Assembly: GCA_911728455.2 (NCBI GenBank)
Contig: OU452230.1
Coordinates: 7,176,512-7,240,511, forward strand
Length of the DNA: 64,000 nucleotides
Origin: Marthasterias glacialis
Taxonomy: Eukaryota; Echinodermata; Asteroidea; Forcipulatida; Asteriidae
Direction: 5' to 3'
This document shows, in pieces, positions 22,701-34,700 of the stretch. Under the pieces are notes generated by a model. It was not told where the DNA came from and made no database searches. It saw only the letters and a program-made list of their open reading frames with translations. Each line of letters opens with the position of its first letter. Positions within the stretch are counted from its first letter, which is position 1. A program made the translations under genes and the position numbers.

Positions 22701-25700
22701 CGCTCGCTAATTGAGTTTTCCCCCCTTCATACACCAAGTTTGTCCTTAGAATAAGTACATATTTACAAGAAGTGCATATTTGCTTTTCTCATTGGACTTT
22801 GCGATGCTCTCATTTCAGCAAAATCAGTCAGATTGGGTCTCTTTATATACACAGCCCATTCTTACTTCAACACAGATCCTCACTTAACTAAATGGGTTCA
22901 TTAAATCTAAATATTCAGAACAAGTATTTGACAACGGTCTCATCTTTGGAAGTTAACTAGGGGGAAGAAACAGCGATGGAAATGAACAAACAAAACCACT
23001 ATCGAGTTCAGCTGATTACCTTTGACAAAGAGAAACTCATTGCTGGCACTCACTGCTAGCAATCTCGCAATCTATCAATGATTAATTTTATTGTTTGTCA
23101 TTTTATCGACTTGCAGGGCAAAGATGTCTTGTACAAGGGTTATATTCTTTTTTCCATCTTGATGAGAATGGTTCAAAGAGGTTATGAATAACTGATTATC
23201 CATAACAATTATTAAATTTACCAGTATCAGTTTTTGAAAATGATATCGAGGTTGGTGGGGTGCTTTGGTGTCAGAGATCATTATAAACATCATGTGTTAA
23301 AAGGGGGGGGGGGGGGTTTAAAGGCACTATATAGGATCGGTAAGGATCAAAAACATTATTGTTTAGTTTCAGTCTGAAAGCTTACTGTTTATGAAGTTTC
23401 ACAAAACCAATTTTTCTGTTAAATGTTTCCCTCTGAAATGCTGTCATATTCGAGAAAACTGTATCTGAAAATCTAAAAAGATGGAACAGCTGATTTCGGT
23501 TGTAACAATCGAAATTAAGGACGATGTGCTTAAATGCTGAAGGTATGCACAGTTTTTCACTATTTTCTCCTGACTCAGCCGACGGATTGAGCCCAAATTT
23601 TCGTAGGTTTGGTTTTTTTCATGTATATATTGAATCAGACAAAGTAAGAACACTGCACTATCAGCTTTACCAAACATAAATATGTTGGCAAAATCAAGAA
23701 CAAGACTGACTGAACAGGGCTCGAATTCAAGAAAATCTCCTCGGGTCTTTCACTATGCCAGAAATATTGTTTACAATACCTAAACTGTTTCTTTTATATT
23801 TGCTTGACATTTAGGAAGAGCTTCACAATGGGCCTTATTTTTGAAAGGGTGCCCTTTGGGGTGGATTGGGGGTCAAACCATAGAAATAGTGTGGTAAACC
23901 AGATGCAATTAGACTTCTAATAAAGCAGTTAATATACAACTTTTTTTAAATAGTTTTTTTGACAGTTTTACAATGTAATCAGAGTAAGATATTTGCTTGG
24001 AAAATTTGGATTTTTAATGTTTTGAAATATTGGAATAAAAAAAAAAAAAAAAAAATGAAATTAGCAGAGTGCCCTCTTGCTGTAAAAAATGTGGCCTATT
24101 GAAAAGCTGAATTTGTCCCCATTATCAAATCTTCAAAAGACTGCAGGGCTTGCTCAGTTGTGGGGTTACTGGTTCAAGTGCTGAAACAACTGGACTCTGT
24201 CCAGTGCTCCAGTGGGTATTTCCAGCCCTGTTGAATACAGAGTCTGTGCTATTAACTAAGCTCGTCGTCACATTTGAACAGTGGCATATCACCAGAAGGG
24301 GGAAACCCCCTCCTCCTCGCTCAGAACCATTACCCCCGCCCCCAAATGAGATAAAAAAAAGTGCACAAATGAATGGTTTGATACATTAAAAAGCACCCCC
24401 AAATTATGTCTTTGCCCCCGCTTGCCCCCCAAAAAATAAATAAATAATTAAAAAGTAAATAAATTAAAAATGTCTACATTTGAAACGAGCTCCATTCTAC
24501 AAAACAACCTCCATCAAAAGTAAACCTAACTCCCACTAATAATAAAAAGGTTGCATAAGCATTTTGGGCCACATTAATGTGAATTTTGTTTTTCACAGGG
24601 CTCTAGTACTGACTATACAGTGCTTAACACATAACGGTGTATGGGTGAAAAATTACAAATAATAATCTTTATCCCCGATGCAAAAATTAACCTCTATTAA
24701 AGTGTTTTTCTTCTTGTTTAGGCGCTTTAATGGTTTTTTTCTTTCTTTCTGGAGATCAAAGTGCACATAGCTTATCCATTATTTTGAGCATCTGATAGAA
24801 AACCCAGTCTTGGTTTATGTTTTTTTTCTTCATAACCATTACAAGTTATAGTTTGCCTTTACAGATCACTACTTTTTAAAAACTTAAATTTGATAACCGT
24901 TTTTAAAAATGTGTCCTCTGTAACCGGGTTATTGGTTAAAAAAGAACTACAGCCAGGAGCAAGTTCGGGTGCTGACTTTTAGTCAATTTGTGATTTAAAC
25001 CACGCATGCGTGATCTGTTCTTCACTCAAACGCGTCTAGTCGAGCGACTAGTCAATATAGTAAATTAGTAGGTCAATGTATGCTTGTTGAGCAGACGATA
25101 GGATTTAGCAAGTTAGCACGTCATTTTCAAGTTCATTTTCTATGTTTTTCCCCTCCTATTTTTATCTCTACGTGCAATAATTAACTAAATATTTCACTGC
25201 AAAGACAAATTATTGTCATATTCAACCAAATCCCTCCGTTATCGTTGAACTACTCATTAATTGTGACGTAGCACGCCAATTGACTCGAGGAACAGTGCTC
25301 CGGGGCTAGGTTGATTCAGTTGGACTAGCTAGTCTAATCACGTAGCGTTAGGCTGACATCTAGAGCGACTATGGTTAAGTCTAGTCGACTCTTGTCACCC
25401 ACCCGAACTTGCTCCAGGGAAGCAGGCTAGACACTAGACATAATCATGACTTACTTTCTATTGGTTGTGACACTCAAAGCAGACACTCTGCATTTTCTCT
25501 CCCTCCTTGTATCAACCAGTGACATTGTCATTGTCTTGACATCCCATTTCCAGATGGCCACAGTCCCATCCATATGTCCTGAATACAGTGTGCTCTCACT
25601 CGGATGCAACGCTAACCTAATACATAAGGGAAATTTTCGGGGTTACTCGTGTCACAACGACCACATAAATCAAAGATCACAACTCTGAATGACTTTATTG

Positions 25701-28700
25701 TTGATGAGTGACCTACAGAAGTACCTGTATGGTTTAATCCATACTACTTGCTGACCTGACAAGGCCATTGGTAGTTTTCGTCTTGAAGTCCTTTGTGTTT
25801 GTCCTTTGTTTCTGTGATGTAATAGTTTTTATTTGATTCATTGATGATTGTATTGCTGAATCTCCCGTAGCTTAAGTTGGAATGTTGTATTACGTAATTG
25901 AATACTTTTTGCAGTATTGAACCCATTGGGCACATGCCCTCGTGGTCTGTCGTCTAAAGGTGTGTGTGCCGGGTCGTCATGGCTCTTACTTTGTTCATAT
26001 GGTCAATGCTTTACCGGTGGGCATTTGGTCACTCACTATGAGTTGGAGATTCGGCAACCTTTGTAAATTGTAGCAATAATAAAGTCACTAGGCCTTATTT
26101 TTGACTGCAAGAGGACGCCCTTTGGGGTAGATTGGGGGTCATACCATAGAAATAGTGTGGTAAACCAGATGCAGTTCGACTCCTAAAACACCAGTTAATA
26201 TACAACTTTTGAGTTTTTTGTATTAACAGCTTTACATTGTAATCAGTGGAAGATATTTGCTTGGAAAATTTGTGTTTTTAATGTTTTTAAATAGTTTTGT
26301 ACTTTCAAAATGGAATTAGTATTGCGCCCTCTTGCTGTCAAAAATACAACCTATTGAACGCAGAGTTGTTATGTCGAAATGTGTTCTGCTTACGGTCTCA
26401 ATTTGCCTCAATTATAATCCCGAACGGTTGAGAACACTGACAATCATCACATTTGTATTATTGTTTACTGTTTCTTCTTTGTAAACATACATGTGCACTT
26501 TTATTATATTTTGGTTCATTGGCAACTCGGCCTTGATGGTTCAATGAACATTCTTTTACCTCTGTCTCAATGAACATGCATGTCATAAGGGATCATTGCC
26601 TGCAAGCTCTGCTTCTAAAATGGATTCCTCTACAGTGTCACATTTTTTGGCATCTACTTTCTCAAATCTATTTGGTAAAAAAAGTATTGATCTCTTTTTG
26701 ATGATTTTTTTTCTGAATGTGAATAAATGGGTATTGACTTGTTCTTAATCAGCCCTTTAAAACCTTACAGTGTCGCGGCCGTGTGATAAAGGCCCGAGCA
26801 GAAGGCAAGGGCCTTTATCACACAGGCTGCGACACTGTAAGGTTTTAAAGGGCTGATTAAGACCTCGTCGATACTCTTTTGCTCCCATATTCAACAAATA
26901 TTCCCTTGCCGCCAACATGACATCATGGGCCAAGCTTGCACAAGGACTATTTGTCGACTGGAGGTCGATATTGCCTGGTACCCAACATATGTTTGTGAAC
27001 ACAGCACCAGTTAACATCAGCTGCTAGTCAACAAATGGTTCTTGTGGAATCTTGACTCTTGTAGCAAAGTTATGTGTTCTCTCACTATTCACTTACTTTG
27101 AAACTGATGATGTAGGACATTTCATACTGCCCTCTATTTTCATTTCCGGACATTCCTCTGTAGAAACTGAGTGGACAGCAACAGAGCCTGTGGTGTTTCC
27201 AATGGCTAGAAGAACAATGCTCTTCCTTCCTGAAAGGGGTCCAAACAAATTTGTTCAATTAATCACAAGTGACAAACCGGTAATTAGCAACTACCTGCTA
27301 GCCCCTTTAACTGTTAAGTTTGTTTGATCACACAGAATGTATTTGGAATCTCACTATTTTCAGGACAAAAATAATTGATTCAGTAAAATTTGATGGTTAT
27401 TTATGATGCAAGTACCCCACTTCCCTACCTAATACACACAGGATCATGAAAACCTTGCAAACTTTGAGACTTAAAAAGTGGCATAACTATGGAGGGGGGG
27501 GGGGGTTGGACTTCAACCTGTAAACACTAGTTACTATTGACTAGTGTTTGATAAATGTATACATGGTATAAGGAATCCCATCTGACAAAAATATAGCTCC
27601 GTAAGATGTGATGGTAGTTTTGTAAACTTCATATGTCCTGGGGCCGATTTCACCAAGCACTAAGACTCATCTTAAGATGAGTTGTCAGTATTACCATAGT
27701 GATTTGTATTGTGACATCACACTTTGCTTAGCAATTAAGAGTGATCCGTAGTTAAAACCAGTCTTAACTCTTTGTGAAACCGAGCCCTGCACCAGTGTTA
27801 CTGGGATGCTTATCCACTTGCGTACCTGTAGTGTGCAAGCGTTAACTTGAATCATTTATCAGAGACGCCAGTGCTGGGCGTATCTGGGCTCAAGTAATTG
27901 CTGAAAGTGCTGCTACATAAACATTTCTTAATTACAAACAATCTTGTCTCAATATTGAACTTTAAATTTCTCTTACTCTTAAGCTCCGCAGTACATAATG
28001 CCAGAGCAGTAGGTGCGTCAGTCCCACAGTGCACTACAGCTTGACTTTTGCCCTGCAGTGTGAGGTCACTGATTAACTTCTTGGGGAATGTCCAATCTCC
28101 ACTCTGACTCCTGTCTTCTTTGATCGAGTCACTGCAGACACAAATGAAAAAGTCACATTAATACTTCAATGACCCAATAGTATAAGATTCACATTGATCA
28201 TCTTAATGTTTGGGTTTCTATCTTTAACCCTTTAAACCTAACTACAGGATTTCCGTAGAAAGGCAACGCTGTTAAGATCTACAGATGGGAAAACTTTTAC
28301 ATCAACAATAAGTTTTATGTCTTTCTCTATACTCTTGTTACTTATGATATGGGATGGGAAATGTGGAAAAACGTGGCAACATGTAAATAACATTAAAGGG
28401 GGACTATCGTCATGATCATAGCAGGCCTGTGGCTATACATGGAATTATGAACTCTCATCCAGTAACTACACCAGTGGGGGCGCTCTCCATAGATCTGATA
28501 ACTGGCTGAGAGTTCATAGTTCCATGTACAGCCATAGGCCTGCTATGAGACCCCGTTTTAAGGGAACAGTATACACAGTTTGTTGGGATATGTTTTATTT
28601 GCAAGGCAGTGAGTAATGAATGGTTAGTGTAATGTAGAATAGACCAATGTTGACATGCCGTCACGTGACTTCCAGTGGGTATAACGCCGTATCAGCTGAT

Positions 28701-31700
28701 GGCAAAATACGTGTAAAGAGATGTGCCGTGACACAGAGCGAGTACAAAAACAATCAATTTTACTTTTGTGAAGTGATAAATTAGTTAATCAGCCCCTTTA
28801 TTTAATGTAGTATGTTGTGGCATTAATTTAAATCACATCTCTGTTTCATAATTTAACAGAATTCTACTAAAAAGAGGTTTTTTTAGCCATGCACTACCGG
28901 CGTCAGACGACTAAGTATGTAGCCACCCGTCTGTTATTTTGTTTGTAATGTAGGCCTAAATCACTGTAAAAAAAAGGGTAAAGAACATTGGAAAAATGAG
29001 CATTTATACCTAGCCTTGCAAAATTTCAAATAGGCAAGGAATCACACAGTTTTGGAAAGCAATTTCTTTGGATACTTTCAGCTTCAAAACTTTGAAATTT
29101 TTGTGTTGAAAAAAGTGTGATCGCGGTCGTCTGGCCTAAACGTTCCGCCGTGCACTAGTACACATCTTGCACATTTATACGGTACGATAAACGTACTTGT
29201 ATAATTTTCAAGACTTGCTGGAACTGTCCTTACTGGCTTTATTCAGCCACTGTTTAAGAATTTGACAGCAAATTAAATTGTTCTTTCTTGCGATTTGTTT
29301 TAAATTTTTGTATTGTTTTTTTTATGCAATTTGCCCATCACAAGGCCCAAAGGCCACTCGAAGTGTGGGCTACTTTTTTTGAAGGGATAGAAACCTGCCC
29401 CAATGCGCAGAAACAAGACATGGCGAGATATAAACGCAAGTCTCTTCACAGCACAGCTAAGAACATGGAGGGGTAATTGAATCAATTGCGAGACAAACTA
29501 TTTGAAGCAATTATAGTTAAGTGTCTTGCTTAAGGACACAAGTGTCATCACCGGGATTTGAACCCGCATCCTGATGACTTAGCCACCAGAACTTGAGTCC
29601 GATGCACTAAACCGCTCGGCCACGACATGCCACGATCCTATAACAACAAAAAGCATGCTTGAAGCCCCAGTTCAACATTGGTACACTGACTTTAAATTCT
29701 TGCATTCTTTGCACAAATAAAGATATATGTAATAAACCAACCTGTGAAATAGTCAGCTCATTTCGTTGTTTCATTTGCGAGAAAATGGTAAAAATGCATT
29801 CAGCATTTTTGTACGCATTCCTATAGGCAGAGTTTTCGTCTCACTGAGACGAAAACTAATTTTGGAACTTATTTCATTCATTATTTAAAAACGATAACAC
29901 TTCAGGCAGAACTATTTCAAGGAAACTTGTCTTTATACTATGTAAGATATGTGTAAATCTGTGACAATTTATATTTTTCCTCTTTACAAATAGTGAGCTG
30001 GGGCTTTAAAGTTGATATCTTGCACACAATGCAAACAAACCTCTCAGGTGAACCAAGTGTTCCTTCATTTGTCTTTCGTCTCTTGATCTTCTGCTTCACA
30101 TCCTTCAAGATGTTCCCCTTCTGCTTCCTTTTCTTGCCTCCCACTTCTCCACTGCTCTGATCATCCACAGAAGATGATGGTGACAGGGAAATCATGATGG
30201 AGAAACCACCCTCTGTGGCACTGGACTCAACCCGTGCCATGCCCATCTGATTAAAAAAAAAAATGGGTTGAAAATGAGGACAGAACACAAAAAGTGTCGG
30301 GAAACCTTTGTTAGATTTATTACTATTATGGGTTGTTAAAAACCACATGGTAGGACGCCATCAGTAGTGGCTGAAAAACCTGAGTTAAAAAAATGTATAC
30401 AGTCAAATCCTGTTGGTAAGTGATGACGTTTTGGAGCCGGAAGTGCCGTGTAACGACTGTTTATGTACATATAAAAGTTGGCGCGTCGTGGCCGAGCGGT
30501 TAAGAGCACCGGACTTAAGCTCTGGTGTTTCTGATCAGCAGAGTGTGGGTTCGAGTCCCGGTCTTGACAGTTGGGTCCTTAAGCAAGACACTTTAACCAT
30601 CACTGCTTCGTCCTTCAGATTGGACGTAAAGCAGTTTGTCCCGTGTGTTGTGTAATGCACGCAAAAGAACACAGTACATTTATCATAAAGAGAAGGAGTT
30701 TACCCTGGTGTTTCTGGCACAGTCTGGCAGCAATAAGCGCCACCTCACCTTGTATCCCTTTCAAGGTGTTGTATTATGGTTGCTTCGTCTCATAAAATCA
30801 TTCGTAACAATCTCCACTCCACCAGATTTGATAATTCGGCGCCAGGAGTGTCATTTATGACAGACATGGCGCATTATGAATGTACAGTATTGTTATGTAC
30901 ATGTATGTATACCATTTCTTTACATCGCACTTCCGGCTCCGAAACGTCATCACTTACCAACAGGATTGCCATTAGATGTTTAATGGACTGATAGGGTAAA
31001 GTGATGCTAGATGGAGATACACTGTACCCTCTGGGGGTACTGGATTCAACCCTTTTAAATAGCCATTGGATATATAAAAACTAGTGGAAAGCCAGCTGGT
31101 ATGGCTGATGGAGATACATGTACCTTGTAATCTAGGATACTGGATACAAACCCTGTTTAAAAGCCATCAGATGTTTAATGGAATGACAGTGTATGTGACA
31201 GTAAGTGAAGCTGATGGAGATTCAGTTAGCCCTCGGATGAGGTACTTAGATTCAACTGTAGCAATTGACATGTAAAACCGTGTAAGAGAACAAAAGGGTA
31301 AAAAGACAGATGCCAACGGAAAACTCTCAACCTCCCAATGAGGTCCTCGATTCAACCCTTACCACAGCCATTTGATTGAAAATATTCACAGGAGGTGGAT
31401 CAAAAACCATCCAATGAGGGGCAAGATTCAACTCTAAAAAGCCATCCGATAAAAAGTAATGCCTGAGTAACAACAAAAGACGACAGCAGAAGGGCCTCCG
31501 TTTGATCGGAAAGACACAACCAAAACCACAGAAATCTGATATTAATATTAATAACAATAATTTGGGAGGCTAATCATCCTTACTGGCAGCTGAGAAGCTG
31601 AATTGCGAAGGACACGGCTACATGTTGCAGGCTGCAGGCATTCAAGGGCGCGTTTGGCAGCCAGCCACTTTAACCCGTAAGTGACCATGGAGCACAGCCT

Positions 31701-34700
31701 GAGATCGAAAGCATTTGGTTTTTCCGGAGGGAGGAAAACAAGATGGCCTGGAGAAAAACCCTCGTGGCACAGGAGAGAACCAACGCACAACTCTACTCAC
31801 ATATGGCCCTCTATCTAGCCGGGAATCGAACCAGGGACACATTGGTGAGAGGCGAGCGCTTTACGCACACGCCACCCATGCCACCCGTACATGATACAAC
31901 ACCCTAGTCGGACCAACACACACAATACATAAACCAATGAACAAAGAAACATTTGTGTCACTCTGAACATGCATAGAACTTAAACCCGATTGTTATAATT
32001 ACCTCATATGGATCTGATGAGAGAGGCAGCAGGACATCAAGAGCTTCTTGACAGGCAAAGTTGTCACAAGTACCAAAGCTCATCACACCGCTCAATGTAA
32101 GGTTGTTCTTCTTTTTCATTTCGAGCTACAAAATATGAATGAAAAGGAGAATATTACTCTGTGTTTCTTCGTCATCATCATGATCACGAGCTTCATTTGC
32201 GCAAATGACCCACAACTAATATGACCCTAACAATCTATTCACACTCAGCAGCTTTGGTCATGTGTCACAGGCATCTTTGGTCGTTTGTCACAGGCAGCTT
32301 TGGTCATTTGTCACAGGCAGCTTTGGTCATTTGTCATGGGCAGCTTTGGTTGTGTGTCATGGGCAGCTTTGGTCATGTGTCATGGGCAGCTTTGGTCATG
32401 TGTCACAGGCTGCTTTGGTCATGTGTCACAGGCAGCTTTGGTCATGTGTCACAGGCAGCTTTGGTCGTTTGTCACAAGCATCTTTGGTTATGTGTCACAG
32501 GCAGCTTTGGTCATGTGTCATGGGCAGCTTTGGTCGTGTGTCACAGGCTGCTTTGGTCATGTGTCACAGGCAGCTTTGGTCATGTGTCACAAGCAGCTTA
32601 ATTGTCATGTCACAGGCAGCTTTGGTCATGTGTCACAGGTAGCTTAGGTCATGTGTCACAGGTAGCTTAGGTCATGTGTCACAGGTAGCTTTGGTCATGT
32701 CACAGGCAGCTTCCACTATGTGGCACAGGCAGCAGTGGTCATGTCACAGGCTGCTCTTGTAGATAGACCATACAAGTCTCAAAGTTGACATTTTTGGGAG
32801 AGCCTTAGATTCCCAGGCACACTGCTCTAACATTCGGAGAAAACAAAATTGTGCACCTTAACATTCACATATGTTGGAGACTTGCGCAGTCTACAAAAAA
32901 GATGCCTAAAATTCAATGTATTGAGGAGAATCTAAAGAATTATACAACAACTGAGTGGTTGTGGTTGGCTCGCACAGTTTACACTTTGATATTTTGCAAA
33001 CACCAAGTAAAAATGTGTATCCATCATGTCCCTTACTAAATTTTCATCTTGAATATACATTGTTAGAAAAAAACATACATTGCCCCCAAAACTACATATA
33101 ATTTCAGAACTCATTGACATCATCATGTCAATATCTAAATTTTCATCTTGAATATGCATTGTTTGATGAAAAAAACCCCACAAATTTGCCCTGAAATAAC
33201 ATTTCTCTTCAGAAATCATTTAATGGGTCGGAGAATTTAAAGGAGAATTGTCCAAGTTATTTACTTACGGTGGCTTTCTCTTGCTCGTTGGGCAGACGGT
33301 GAAGAGTTAAAGCATGTGAACATCGCTGGCATGGTGTCTGGCTCAAAAAAGGTGTTACTATCTCAGCCCTTTAATCAATGATAGAATAGATACTCAAATT
33401 AAAAGTGACAGTAGGTCATAGTTTAATCTTAAGTTCTCTTATTTTCCTCCCTTCGTTCACTTATTATTTTTTATTTCTTCCAGTTTGCTTGCCCAACTTA
33501 TGATTTTACTTAAGCATACAAGTGTTTACTTTAGTAGCTGTCTGTGTGTTGTATTGTTGTAGCATAGTGTGTTGTTTTCTTTCTGCTGCTGTTGTATTGT
33601 TTTTCAAGGCATATCCACCACAAGCCCCGCTTTTTGGATTTTGACTCTACTGTGATATTTTCCATAAGATATTGCATTATTTGCATGAAGTAGAAGTATA
33701 TGTTACAATGAGTTGAATTAATGGAATAGACGGCACATGTTCCTCCCTTTGTTGAGCATGCCCATCACCTTTTCTTGGAGACACCTCTAGTTGAAAGAAA
33801 AAAACGCAAATAAACAACGACTTATGGTGGTGAACATAAAAATCAGACCCCCCAAAATCTTATACAGAAGGCAATTCTTATTTGTATTTTGAATCTGAAT
33901 TTGTTAATCCATAAATGACGGTTTATCCATATGATTTTCGTTCATTCAGTTTTCTTAATAGGTTTCCCCTGAGAATAGCTAAAAAAACATATATATATAA
34001 AAACACAAATAGGTCATCTTGTACCATTGTACAAACATTCTTGCTCCAAACAAATTAAACTTTCATAACAGGTAATGCCACGAACACTAAAGAAACAACT
34101 TCCATTGGATTTTATAAAAAGAAAAAACCAAAACAAAAAAACAAACAAACAAACGGGTGACAACATTTTGAATCCTGAAATCTGAACACAGTAAAAAGTT
34201 CACAGAAGCATCGCACCATTCCTTTAACAGACACCAAAGAAAACAATTTCTTCTCTGTGTGATTATTTTGAGATACCCTTTCATTAGCCTGTCCCAAAAA
34301 AGAGCGCCTATTTTTATAACTTGATACCCAAATTTGACTCAACCCCTATCAGTGGACTGTGACTCAGACTCCTGAGTGAGAAAGGTGGCTTGTATTTCGA
34401 GATTCCTTCAAATGTTGCCAGGCGGATTAATAATGGCTGCTCTCATGTGAGAATGTCAACATAGCTGATGGGAACAGATTCACAATGCTCCCTGAAGTAT
34501 TCCATGCATATGATATCTCATTCCGACATCTGGACAGGAGCCAATCCGAGAGAGAAGGAAAAAAAACCTCCCTTTCCCATAGTTGACAGAAATATCTCTC
34601 ACACTCTTAAAGGACAGTTTCAATGCTTGTTTTTGTAAATGTGGGCTTGCTAATTAATTGTGTAGCTCCCCGGAATTTAATGACAATAAAAATAACCTTA

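Noticed and set aside
32221..32647. Three overlapping plus-strand frames of 120-126 codons
   Set aside because: They are the same 23-bp minisatellite read in three frames; the products are simple repeats.
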